Assembly: GCA_964614855.1 (NCBI GenBank) | Contig: CAZTMX010000022.1 | Coordinates: 1 to 24,213, forward strand | Reading direction: 5' to 3' | Source of the DNA: CAWJHE01 sp964614855 | GTDB taxonomy: Bacteria > Chloroflexota > Anaerolineae > Anaerolineales > UBA4823 | DNA: 24,213 nt | Shown: positions 6,626 through 13,962 of the stretch, in pieces | Numbering within the stretch: the stretch's first letter is position 1 | How the letters are laid out: every line of letters begins with the position of its first letter | Program-made: the position numbers and the translations under genes | Notes under the pieces: generated by a model | The model's input: the letters and a program-made list of their open reading frames with translations, nothing else | The model's database searches: none | Told to the model about the DNA's origin: nothing

Positions 6626-7702
6626 ATGCCAGCCGCCAAATCTATCCCATTTAAGCAATTGCTTGATCAACTGCTGGATGCCGATAACCCGTTACCGCCG
6701 CGTTATTTCTACCGCTTATCCGACCTGGAAGGCGAAGAGCTGCAGCAGCTCAGCCAGGTCTGGGACAAGATCCCCTTGTGGCGGCGGCAAGCGATTATGG
6801 AAGACATTGAAAACCTGAGTACGGAAGACATGCTGCTGTCCTTTGTATCGGTGGCATCCATGGCTACTGGCGACCAGGATCCTGGTGTCCGTCTTCAAGC
6901 CGTGCGCAGCCTGTGGGAATATGAAGAGCGCCAGCTGATCCCTCTTTACATGAAGTTGGTGCAACGGGACAGTGCTGCTGAGGTAAGGGCATCTGCTGCC
7001 GGGGCGTTAGGACGCTATATCTACGCAGGTGAGATTGAAGAGCTGCCCGCCAACACTTTAAAGAAAATCGAAGAGTTGCTGCTGCAAGTGACCCAGGGGC
7101 AAGATGAAGCGCTTGTGCGCCGTTCTGCATTAGAAGCATTAGGCTACTCCAGCCGTGAAGAAGTGCGCCCGTTGATCGAAAAGGCTTTTGCATCCAAAGA
7201 AAAAACCTGGCTTGCCAGCGCATTGTTTGCCATGGGTCGTTCGGGGGATGAAAGCTGGATACCAGATGTATTAGCCATGCTCAAACACCGCTCGCCGTTG
7301 GTACGGGCGGAAGCAGCACGCGCCGCAGGCGAGCTGGAAATCCGCGAAGCCGCCCCTTTACTAATGGAATTGTTAGACGATCCGGATGACAGCATCCGCC
7401 TGGCCTGTATCTGGTCGCTTTCTCAAGTGGGCGGTGAGGGTGTGCGGAAAGCCCTGGAAACCCTGGCAGATGAAATCGAAGATGAAGAAACTCTGGATCT
7501 ACTTGAAGAAGCTCTGGAAAACCTGGGTTTTAATGAGACCATGCCGCTGATACCGCTCTTCGATTTTGGCGAAACCAGTAATGAAGTCGAAGGCGAGTTG
7601 GACGACTTGGAAGAGTTGGACGAGCTGGACGACTTGGATGAGCTGGACGAGCTGGATTTTGATGATGACTACGATTTCAATGGTGAGGAAGATGAAGATT
7701 GA
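6626..7702 (+). CDS. HEAT-repeat protein with highly acidic C-terminal tail
   Basis: This 358-residue soluble protein is built of helical pairs. Residues about 85-290 contain HEAT or PBS-lyase-type repeats, visible as recurring DPGVRLQAVRSLWE, AEVRASAAGALGRY, ALVRRSALEALGYS, PLVRAEAARAAGEL and DSIRLACIWSLSQVG. Such repeats form a curved protein-binding scaffold. The last 35 residues are almost entirely Asp, Glu and Leu (repeats of ELDDLDELDEL) and must be strongly negative, possibly for charge-based binding to a basic partner. It lies between rseP and an AEC permease, and its stop overlaps the permease start, so the three form an operon. I see no catalytic motif. A scaffold or assembly role is inference. 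Confidence 0.85.
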   Translation: MPAAKSIPFKQLLDQLLDADNPLPPRYFYRLSDLEGEELQQLSQVWDKIPLWRRQAIMEDIENLSTEDMLLSFVSVASMATGDQDPGVRLQAVRSLWEYEERQLIPLYMKLVQRDSAAEVRASAAGALGRYIYAGEIEELPANTLKKIEELLLQVTQGQDEALVRRSALEALGYSSREEVRPLIEKAFASKEKTWLASALFAMGRSGDESWIPDVLAMLKHRSPLVRAEAARAAGELEIREAAPLLMELLDDPDDSIRLACIWSLSQVGGEGVRKALETLADEIEDEETLDLLEEALENLGFNETMPLIPLFDFGETSNEVEGELDDLEELDELDDLDELDELDFDDDYDFNGEEDED

Positions 7703-8610
7703 ACCAGCTCATTGCATTATTCCTTGACAACCTGCTGCCCATTTTCCTGGCTGCGGGAGCCGGGTATATTCTAGCCAAAACCACGAACTTAAGCGCACGC
7801 CCCCTCTCGCAGGTTATCTTCTACATTTTCAGCCCCTGCCTTCTATATAAACTACTGACCCAAAGCGAACTCAGCAACAGCGATATCCTGCGAACCGTAT
7901 TCTTCGCCATGGCGGTAATTCTACTCATTGGTGTGATCACCTGGTTTGTGATCAAACCCTTGCATTTAAGCCGAAAGATGCAGTCAGCGGTCTTGTTATC
8001 GGTGATGTTTATGAACTCGGGGAATTTCGGCTTGCCGGTAGTGTTATTCGCTTTTGGTGAAGCCGGTTTAGGGTTTGCCAGCCTGTTTTTTGTGGCAAAC
8101 CTGATTCTGAATTACACGGTTGGGGTGGTGATCGCCTCTTCGGGTACGGCAAAAATCTCCCAGGCAGTGCTAAACCTGGTTAAAATCCCCGCCATCTATG
8201 CTGTGCTGTTGGGTTTATTTTCCATACGCACAGGGTGGCAAATGCCGCTGCCTCTCTCGCGCACGATCGATTTATTGGCTGACGCTTCAATCCCTGGGAT
8301 GCTTGTACTGCTGGGTATGCAGTTAAAAGCTGTAGAATGGGATGGCAAAACCCTCCCCCTAACGCTGGTAGGCATCTTACGCCTGGTGGCTGCTCCAGCA
8401 CTGGCTCTCTTCCTGGCACCCCTTTTTGGCCTGACTGGCGCTGCTTACCAATCGGGCGTGTTAGAATCAGCCATGCCAACCGCCGTGCTGACTACCGTTT
8501 TGGCAACGGAATACGATGCAGAACCCACATTTGTGACCGCTGCAGTGATCTTTACGACACTGATTAGCCCGTTGGTGTTAACCCCTCTCCTGGCATACTT
8601 GGGAGCCTAA
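7699..8610 (+). CDS. AEC-family (auxin efflux carrier-like) permease
   Basis: This 303-residue integral membrane protein has about ten hydrophobic segments in two halves, the layout of the AEC/BASS-type transporters. Early residues LFLDNLLPIFLAAGAGYILAK and the mid-protein MFMNSGNFGLPVVLFAFG (the conserved NxGNxGLP loop) identify the family, which includes bacterial malate and other organic acid carriers. The substrate cannot be assigned. The start is a TTG at 7699 whose bases overlap the stop of the HEAT-repeat gene (TTGA), with a purine-rich GAGGAAGATGAAGA upstream. This suggests translational coupling. An extended -10 promoter for the next gene begins about 20 bases after its stop. Confidence 0.9.
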   Translation: MNQLIALFLDNLLPIFLAAGAGYILAKTTNLSARPLSQVIFYIFSPCLLYKLLTQSELSNSDILRTVFFAMAVILLIGVITWFVIKPLHLSRKMQSAVLLSVMFMNSGNFGLPVVLFAFGEAGLGFASLFFVANLILNYTVGVVIASSGTAKISQAVLNLVKIPAIYAVLLGLFSIRTGWQMPLPLSRTIDLLADASIPGMLVLLGMQLKAVEWDGKTLPLTLVGILRLVAAPALALFLAPLFGLTGAAYQSGVLESAMPTAVLTTVLATEYDAEPTFVTAAVIFTTLISPLVLTPLLAYLGA

Positions 8611-8631
8611 AGGGAAATGCCATCGAAAATT

Positions 8632-8640
8632 TGATATAAT
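8632..8640 (+). promoter_or_regulatory. Extended -10 promoter element upstream of acylphosphatase
   Basis: TGATATAAT at 8632-8640 is a textbook extended -10 (TGn plus TATAAT). No -35 match stands 17 bases up. The predicted leader is about 40 bases. Confidence 0.5.
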
Positions 8641-8686
8641 TTTTAGAGTTTCTATAGAGAGACTTTTACCAGAAGCAAGGATAGCC

Positions 8687-8986
8687 ATGGAAGCAAGCCA
8701 AAAAACATTCGAACGCCTGGAAGCCACCGTAGAAGGGCGTGTGCAGGGAGTGGGTTTTCGCTATTTTGTCGAAGAAAATGCCCTGGCATTGAACCTGGAC
8801 GGCTGGGTGCGTAATCGCTGGGACGGCAAAGTGGAGCTCGCGGCTGAAGGCGAGAGAGCAGTGTTGGAAAAATTCCTATCCGCCCTTTGGCGTGGACCCC
8901 GTATGGCGTTTGTTTCAAATATTAAGCTGGCGTGGCTGCCTGCCACGGGTGAGTTTCACGGGTTCCGCATCCGGCCCACATCATAA
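8687..8986 (+). CDS. acyP: Acylphosphatase
   Basis: This 99-residue cytoplasmic enzyme hydrolyses the carboxyl-phosphate bond of acyl phosphates. The family signature VQGVGFR has the phosphate-binding R25, and GWVRNRWDGKVE supplies the catalytic N43; both key residues are present. The length is normal for the family (about 90-100). ATG 8687 has an AAGGA six bases upstream. It appears to be transcribed on its own from the extended -10 element ahead of it and converges on radC, whose stop lies only 33 bases away. No hairpin terminator is visible in that gap. Confidence 0.95.
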   Translation: MEASQKTFERLEATVEGRVQGVGFRYFVEENALALNLDGWVRNRWDGKVELAAEGERAVLEKFLSALWRGPRMAFVSNIKLAWLPATGEFHGFRIRPTS

Positions 8987-9018
8987 TCCCCTTACGCATT
9001 CATTTAGCAGCCCCGGCT

Positions 9019-9717
9019 CTAAAACCCCAATTTGCGCTCTTTCAAAGAGATAAATTTCCCTCTGCCAATTACCAGGTGATCCAACACTTCCACATCCAGC
9101 AATTTACCCGCCTGGATGACGCCGCGCGTCAGGGCGATGTCCTCTGCACTTGGGGAAGGGTCACCGCTGGGGTGATTGTGCGCCACAATAATGGCTGCGG
9201 CATTGCGGCGCACAGCGGCTTTGAAGAGCTCACCCACGCGCACCTGCGAAGAATTCAACGAGCCGCGATAGACTGTGACGATATCCAGCACCCGGTTGCG
9301 CGTGTCAAGTAAAAACACTCGCAGCTCTTCCTGTTCCAAGGCGCTCATCTCGTACTGCACCAGGGCAGCCGCGTCCTGCGGGCTGTGGATTTCCGGTCGT
9401 TCTTCCGGCGATGCGATCGCCAGGCGTCTGCCCAGCTCGATTGCCGCCTTGATCTGGGCTGCCTTGGCTGGGCCGATGCCATGCTGGCTGCATACCATTT
9501 CATAGCTCGCCTGGTGAAGACCCGGTAGACCGCCCAATTCCTGCAACAAACGCTGCCCAACCTGGACTGCATTTTCGCCTGGCACGCCCACCCTGAGCAA
9601 GATGGCGAGCAGCTCGGAATTGCTGAGCACCTGCGGGCCCATCTTTGCCAGGCGTTCGCGCGGCCGATCTTCAGCCTCCAAATCCAATATACGGTATGTG
9701 GCGGTTTGTTCTTTCAT
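9019..9717 (-). CDS. radC: RadC-family JAB/MPN domain protein
   Basis: This is a 232-residue UPF0758/RadC protein. A helix-hairpin-helix-like region occupies residues about 15-105 (MGPQVLSNSELLAILLRVG and HGIGPAKAAQI). The C-terminal MPN+ metalloprotease-like domain carries HNHPSGDPSPSAED, with putative zinc ligands H180, H182 and D193. RadC was once linked to DNA repair, but its biochemical role is not settled. I start at ATG 9717 because GGAGGA lies four bases upstream. The frame continues to 9780, but that extension (MYSWCIRAV...) would overlap the promoter and lacks a ribosome site. It is transcribed from its own promoter just after the eno terminator. Confidence 0.93.
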   Translation of the reverse strand: MKEQTATYRILDLEAEDRPRERLAKMGPQVLSNSELLAILLRVGVPGENAVQVGQRLLQELGGLPGLHQASYEMVCSQHGIGPAKAAQIKAAIELGRRLAIASPEERPEIHSPQDAAALVQYEMSALEQEELRVFLLDTRNRVLDIVTVYRGSLNSSQVRVGELFKAAVRRNAAAIIVAHNHPSGDPSPSAEDIALTRGVIQAGKLLDVEVLDHLVIGRGKFISLKERKLGF

Positions 9718-9771
9718 CGTTCCTCCGGTTAGACGGCAGGATCGCTGCAGAGATACTGCTCGAATGCACCA

Positions 9772-9800
9772 ACTATACAATAAATCCCGGATTGCTTCAA
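9772..9800 (-). promoter_or_regulatory. Promoter of radC
   Basis: On the minus strand TTGAAG (9795-9800) and TATAGT (9772-9777) stand exactly 17 bases apart. It lies downstream of the eno terminator and gives a leader of about 50 bases to ATG 9717. Confidence 0.6.
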
Positions 9801-9825
9801 GGCAGGTGAGCCAGATAGTTTTGCC

Positions 9826-9865
9826 GCAAAAGAAAAAGGGCTGCCGGTAATTTCCTGGCAGCCCT
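9826..9865 (-). terminator. Rho-independent terminator of eno
   Basis: The arms 9837-9845 and 9857-9865 form a perfect 9-bp GC-rich stem (AGGGCTGCC with its complement) and an 11-base loop. On the minus strand it is followed by TTTTTCTTTT. It starts 23 bases after the eno stop. Confidence 0.9.
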
Positions 9866-9887
9866 GGTCTATTGAGTACGTAGTATG

Positions 9888-11177
9888 CTAGCGACGGAGC
9901 GCACCCCAGCCGGCATAGCTGGCGGTATCGCCCAGTTCTTCTTCAATGCGCATCAGCTGGTTATATTTCGCCACACGATCGGAACGAGCCGGCGCACCGG
10001 TCTTGATCTGACCCATATTCAAAGCCACAACCAGGTCTGCGATGGTGGAATCTTCGGTTTCGCCCGAGCGGTGCGAGGTAACCGCACGCCATCCGGCCCG
10101 GTGGCAGGTCTCTACCGCTTCGATGGTCTCGGTGAGCGTGCCGATCTGGTTCAGCTTAACCAAAAGGGCGTTGGCAGCTTTTTCTTTGATGGCTTTGCGC
10201 ACGCGCTCCGGGTTGGTAACCAGCAGGTCATCGCCGACGATCTGGATGCGGTCGCCCAGCTCGGTTACCATCAGTTTCCAACCGTTCCAGTCGTCCTGAG
10301 CCAGGCCGTCTTCAATCGAAACGATGGGATATTGGTCGACCCAGGATTTCCAGAAGGCAACCATCTCTTCGCTGGTGAGCTTGCGCCCTTCTTTGCGAAG
10401 GTTATACAGACCGCTCTCTTCTTCGTAAAACTCAGAAGCAGCCGGGTCAAGCGCAATCGCCACCTGCTCACCGGCTTTGTAACCGGCTTTGTGGATGGCC
10501 TCCAGGATGACTTCCACGGCTTCGGCATTAGCTTTTAGCGCCGGGGCGTACCCGCCTTCGTCACCCACAAGAGCAGTGTACCCGCGGCTTTTCAATACGG
10601 TCTTCAAGTTGTGGTAAATCTCCGCACCCCAACGCAGACCTTCTGCGAAGTTCTCAGCGCCCAGCGGCATGACCATGAATTCCTGCGCATCGGTCGACTG
10701 CCAACCGGTGTGTGCACCGCCATTGAGGATGTTGAGCATCGGCACGGGGAGCACATGGGCATACACGCCGCCGATATAGCGGTAAAGCGGCAGGCTAAGT
10801 GCATTGGCGGCAGCCTTGGCAACCGCCAGGCTGGTACCCAGGATAGCATTGGCGCCCAGCTTGGATTTATTCGAGGTGCCGTCCAGATCCAGCAGCATCT
10901 CGTCAATCATCTTCTGTTCGACTGCATCCCAGCCAATCAGAGCATCAGCGATATCTTCATTGACATTATCGACTGCTTTCAATACGCCTTTGCCCAGGAA
11001 GCGGCCTTTATCGCCGTCGCGCATTTCCAACGCTTCGTGGATGCCGGTGGATGCGCCGGAGGGTACTGCTGCACGGCCCATCGAGCCGTCCATCAATGTA
11101 ACTTCAACTTCAACAGTCGGGTTACCACGTGAATCTAAAATTTCACGACCGATGATATCTTCAATAATTGTTTCCAT
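9888..11177 (-). CDS. eno: Enolase (phosphopyruvate hydratase)
   Basis: This 429-residue glycolytic enzyme interconverts 2-phosphoglycerate and phosphoenolpyruvate with magnesium. The N-terminal signature GREILDSRGNPTVEVEV and substrate loop GAASTG-like VPSGASTG are present. So are VGDEGGYAP, the three metal-ligand segments (ALDPAASEF, SIEDGLAQDDW, VGDDLLVTN), the catalytic Lys in LLVKLNQIGT and the SHRSGETEDSTIADL signature. The length is standard. ATG 11177 is preceded by AGAGGTGA, an excellent ribosome site. The gene lies 186 bases after pyrG on the same strand with a possible promoter of its own, and is closed by a strong terminator. Confidence 0.98.
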   Translation of the reverse strand: METIIEDIIGREILDSRGNPTVEVEVTLMDGSMGRAAVPSGASTGIHEALEMRDGDKGRFLGKGVLKAVDNVNEDIADALIGWDAVEQKMIDEMLLDLDGTSNKSKLGANAILGTSLAVAKAAANALSLPLYRYIGGVYAHVLPVPMLNILNGGAHTGWQSTDAQEFMVMPLGAENFAEGLRWGAEIYHNLKTVLKSRGYTALVGDEGGYAPALKANAEAVEVILEAIHKAGYKAGEQVAIALDPAASEFYEEESGLYNLRKEGRKLTSEEMVAFWKSWVDQYPIVSIEDGLAQDDWNGWKLMVTELGDRIQIVGDDLLVTNPERVRKAIKEKAANALLVKLNQIGTLTETIEAVETCHRAGWRAVTSHRSGETEDSTIADLVVALNMGQIKTGAPARSDRVAKYNQLMRIEEELGDTASYAGWGALRR

Positions 11178-11205
11178 CTTTCACCTCTTGCTTCTTTTCA
11201 AATAT

Positions 11206-11223
11206 CCTCCCACAGCGGGGAGG
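11206..11223 (-). promoter_or_regulatory. Hairpin in the eno leader
   Basis: CCTCCC (11206-11211) and GGGAGG (11218-11223) form a 6-bp stem with a 6-base loop, about 30 bases before the eno start. No T-tract follows, so it is not a terminator; it may stabilise the mRNA. A minus-strand TATACT at 11259-11264 could be the -10 box, without a clear -35. The remainder of the 186-bp pyrG-eno spacer shows no obvious terminator. Confidence 0.4.
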
Positions 11224-11363
11224 TTACACTTTTATGTTAATCCGAAAAACCAGGGGCAAGTATAATCCATTTCCTCTGGCCTTGCTGACGGGTTTTATTA
11301 ACAACCGGTGAATCTATGCAATTCTCCCCTACCAGGCAAACATGGTAAGGATGAGTCAACTGC

Positions 11364-13013
11364 TCAGTCACTATATCCGTTGTTACCATCCACTTTGTCT
11401 GTTTCCAAACCAGCCTTTTGTGCCACTGCCTGGATATAAGCCAGGAACAAGGGGTGCGGGCGGTTGGGGCGCGAGAGGAATTCGGGGTGGAATTGCGTGG
11501 AGAGCATAAATGGATGGTCCACCAGCTCAACAATTTCAACCAACCGGCCATCCGGCGAGATACCCGAAAATCGCATCCCACCTTCAGATAACATACCGCG
11601 ATAGGCATTGTTCAACTCAAAGCGGTGCCGGTGGCGTTCCTGCACCAACGGCTTCTGGTAAGCTTCGGCGGCTTTGGTACCGGGTTCCAACTGGCAGGGG
11701 TAAAGACCCAGGCGCATGGTGCCGCCCATATCGGCAATAGAGCGCTGATCGGGCATCAGATCGATCACCGGATGCGGTGTGGAGCGGTCAAATTCGGTCG
11801 AGTTGGCTTCATCACCACCCAACAGGTGGCGGGCAAACTCAACCACCATCAATTGCATCCCCAGGCACAGACCCAGATAAGGCATCTTGTTCTCGCGTGC
11901 ATATTTAATGGCTTTGATCTTCCCTTCTATGCCGCGGCTGCCAAAGCCGCCAGGTACCAATACGCCATTTGCACTGCGCAGAGCATCCCAACCGCGCTCT
12001 TTTTCCAGATCCGATGAATGGATCCAATCAATCTTAACATCCAAACCCAACGCCAGCCCGGCGTGTTCCAGCGCTTCGCGCACGCTGAAATAGGCATCAT
12101 GCAGCTCTACATATTTGCCGACCAGTGCGACGCGTACTTCTGGTTTGGATCGTCCGACATCCGCCACCAGCCGTTCCCAACGGCGCCAATCCGGTTGTCG
12201 GCGCGGCTGGAGCTTCAGGCGGTCCATCAGGTAATCGCCCATCCCCAGGCGTTCCAACAGCAGGGGGACTTCATAGAGCACTTTTGATGTTACGGCGGGG
12301 AAGACTGCCCGTTTTTCGACATCGCAAAAGACCGCAATTTTCTCACAAAGATCCTGGCTGACCGGATAATCCGAGCGCGCCACGATCACATCCGGTGAAA
12401 TACCGATGGAGCGCAGCTCGCGCACCGAGTGCTGAGTAGGCTTGGTTTTCAGTTCATTGGTAGCGCCAAGGTGCGGCAGCCAGGTGACATGAACATACAC
12501 TGTGTTATCCCGCCCGACATCCGTGCGCATCTGGCGCAGCGCTTCCAGGAAGGGCAGGCTTTCAATATCACCCACCGTACCGCCGATCTCGACGATCACG
12601 ATTTCTGCCCCGGTGGTTTTTGCCACCAGACCGATTCGTTTTTTGATCTCATTGGTGATGTGCGGGATAACCTGGATGGTACCGCCCAGATAATCGCCGC
12701 GCCGTTCCTTGCTGATTACCTCGGCGTACACCTGGCCGGTGGTGACGTTGCACACCCGGTTGAGGCTGATATCGATAAAGCGCTCGTAATGCCCCAGGTC
12801 GAGATCGGTTTCTGCGCCGTCATCCAGCACAAACACCTCCCCATGCTGATAAGGGCTCATCGTACCGGGATCGACGTTAATGTAGGGATCCAGCTTTTGC
12901 ACCGCCACGTTGTAGCCGCGCTCTTTTAACAGCCGCCCCACGGCTGCCGCGGTAACCCCTTTGCCAACCGAGCTGACAACACCGCCGGTGAAGAAAATGT
13001 ATTTGGTTGTCAT
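11364..13013 (-). CDS. pyrG: CTP synthase
   Basis: This 549-residue enzyme converts UTP to CTP using ATP and glutamine. The N-terminal amidoligase domain opens with KYIFFTGGVVSSVGKG (the nucleotide loop). The C-terminal class I glutamine amidotransferase domain has nucleophile C383 in LGLCLGMQL and the HPE of QFHPEFLSRP near the end. The length is normal. I begin at ATG 13013, where GGAGGG lies just upstream and the protein starts MTTKYIFF as in homologues. The frame extends upstream to 13100, but that would translate through the leader hairpin. It is transcribed divergently from pth. The leader contains a terminator-like hairpin (13045-13087), so CTP-sensitive attenuation is plausible but unproven. 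Confidence 0.98.
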   Translation of the reverse strand: MTTKYIFFTGGVVSSVGKGVTAAAVGRLLKERGYNVAVQKLDPYINVDPGTMSPYQHGEVFVLDDGAETDLDLGHYERFIDISLNRVCNVTTGQVYAEVISKERRGDYLGGTIQVIPHITNEIKKRIGLVAKTTGAEIVIVEIGGTVGDIESLPFLEALRQMRTDVGRDNTVYVHVTWLPHLGATNELKTKPTQHSVRELRSIGISPDVIVARSDYPVSQDLCEKIAVFCDVEKRAVFPAVTSKVLYEVPLLLERLGMGDYLMDRLKLQPRRQPDWRRWERLVADVGRSKPEVRVALVGKYVELHDAYFSVREALEHAGLALGLDVKIDWIHSSDLEKERGWDALRSANGVLVPGGFGSRGIEGKIKAIKYARENKMPYLGLCLGMQLMVVEFARHLLGGDEANSTEFDRSTPHPVIDLMPDQRSIADMGGTMRLGLYPCQLEPGTKAAEAYQKPLVQERHRHRFELNNAYRGMLSEGGMRFSGISPDGRLVEIVELVDHPFMLSTQFHPEFLSRPNRPHPLFLAYIQAVAQKAGLETDKVDGNNGYSD

Positions 13014-13248
13014 GCTGCCCTCCATACAAGTTTCAAATTGCGATAAAAAAGGAAGTGGGGAGGGCCGTTGACCGGTAACCTCCCCACGAGGTATCGTCAT
13101 ATTGAATGAAGAAGTTCAGATACCATGTGTTTAATAGCTCACCTCGAAGTTTGCAAGAGAAAACCTGTTATCTCTAGCAAAAACCGCTTACAAGTCTACC
13201 ATAAACTGGAATAAATGGGTATTTGCCCATTCAGGATTGCCGGATTCG
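13014..13248. other. Divergent pyrG/pth control region
   Basis: This stretch contains the pyrG leader with its hairpin (13045-13087) and, further right, an inverted repeat AATGGG-TATTTG-CCCATT at 13214-13231 just upstream of the pth promoter, which could be a regulator site. I could not identify a well-spaced pyrG promoter; TTGCAA near 13150-13155 with weak downstream -10-like bases is the nearest candidate. No gene is seen here. Confidence 0.4.
13045..13087 (-). promoter_or_regulatory. Terminator-like hairpin (candidate attenuator) in the pyrG leader
   Basis: Arms at 13055-13063 and 13079-13087 pair perfectly over 9 bases (GTGGGGAGG with CCTCCCCAC) around a 15-base loop. On the minus strand the stem is followed by TTCC and then six Ts, 32 bases before the pyrG start codon, so it would end transcription ahead of the gene. 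Bases 13059-13065 of its 3' arm (GCCCTCC in mRNA sense) are also perfectly complementary to GGAGGGC (13017-13023) at the pyrG ribosome site. Confidence 0.6.
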
Positions 13249-13277
13249 TTGACCCGCGTGCATCTCCGTGTTATCCT
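13249..13277 (+). promoter_or_regulatory. Promoter of the pth-mfd operon
   Basis: TTGACC (13249-13254) and TATCCT (13272-13277) are separated by exactly 17 bases. The predicted start of transcription lies about 20-40 bases before pth. No other good promoter is seen before 23.6 kb, so it may drive the whole gene run. Confidence 0.6.
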
Positions 13278-13305
13278 TAGCGATTGGCATATCCATTGAT
13301 CCCGG

Positions 13306-13962
13306 ATGTGTCAAAGGAAGATGCCAGACTTTCGAACCTTGATCAACCGCTTATTCAAAATGAACGCTGAAACCAACCCACCATTTCTGATCACCGGGCT
13401 GGGCAATCCCGGTCGCCAATACCGGGAAACCCGCCACAATGTCGGTTTTATGACCGTCGACCGGCTGGCTGCACACCTGGGCATCACATTCACGCGCATG
13501 GAAAGCAAAGCCATGATCGCCAAAGGCGAGCACCGGGGACAGCGCCTGATCCTGGCAAAACCGCAAACCTTTATGAACCTGTCCGGTCAGTCCGTGGGGG
13601 CCCTGGCTCGTTTCTACAAAGTCCCGCCCACCCAATTGCTGGTGATCTTTGACGATGTGGACTTGCCGCTGGGTACCCTGCGCATCCGTCCGGGTGGCGG
13701 CTCATCCGGGCAAAAAGGCATGACCTCGATCATCGAGCGCCTGGGCACGCAGGATTTTCCACGGTTGCGGGTGGGCATCGGCCGCCCGCCCGGGCGCATG
13801 GAGGCTGCGGATTATGTGCTGCAAGCGTTTTCTAAAGGGGAAAAGGAGCTTCTGGACACAACCCTGGATCGTGCTGTCCAGGCGATTCTCGAGTTCACCG
13901 GCGCAGGTCTGGATTCGGCCATGAATAAATACAACGGGATGGATCAAAATGGCGCTGGATAG
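13306..13962 (+). CDS. pth: Peptidyl-tRNA hydrolase
   Basis: This enzyme frees tRNA from stalled peptidyl-tRNA in the cytoplasm. Signatures seen are ITGLGNPGRQYRETRHNVGF (with the catalytic His in RHNVG), KPQTFMNLSGQSV, and DDVDLPLGTLRIRPGGGSSGQKGMTSI. The full frame codes for 218 residues against the usual 185-200, and the extra is at the N-terminus. The true start may be ATG 13306, ATG 13321 (with AAAGGA close by) or ATG 13360, which would give the standard length; none has an ideal ribosome site. Its last 14 bases overlap the start of mfd, implying translational coupling. Confidence 0.95.
   Translation: MCQRKMPDFRTLINRLFKMNAETNPPFLITGLGNPGRQYRETRHNVGFMTVDRLAAHLGITFTRMESKAMIAKGEHRGQRLILAKPQTFMNLSGQSVGALARFYKVPPTQLLVIFDDVDLPLGTLRIRPGGGSSGQKGMTSIIERLGTQDFPRLRVGIGRPPGRMEAADYVLQAFSKGEKELLDTTLDRAVQAILEFTGAGLDSAMNKYNGMDQNGAG

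Noticed and set aside
9718..9780. Longer N-terminus of RadC (MYSWCIRAV...)
   Set aside because: It covers the promoter and ribosome site, and the family starts near the internal Met at 9717.
9885..10538. Long plus-strand frame opposite eno
   Set aside because: Antisense shadow of a highly conserved gene in GC-rich codon context; no family features.
11261..11266. Plus-strand TATAAT in the pyrG-eno spacer
   Set aside because: No plus-strand gene follows; the same bases fit better as part of the minus-strand -10 of eno.
13014..13100. Longer N-terminus of CTP synthase
   Set aside because: It would translate through the leader hairpin; homologues begin at MTTKYIFF, which has a good ribosome site.
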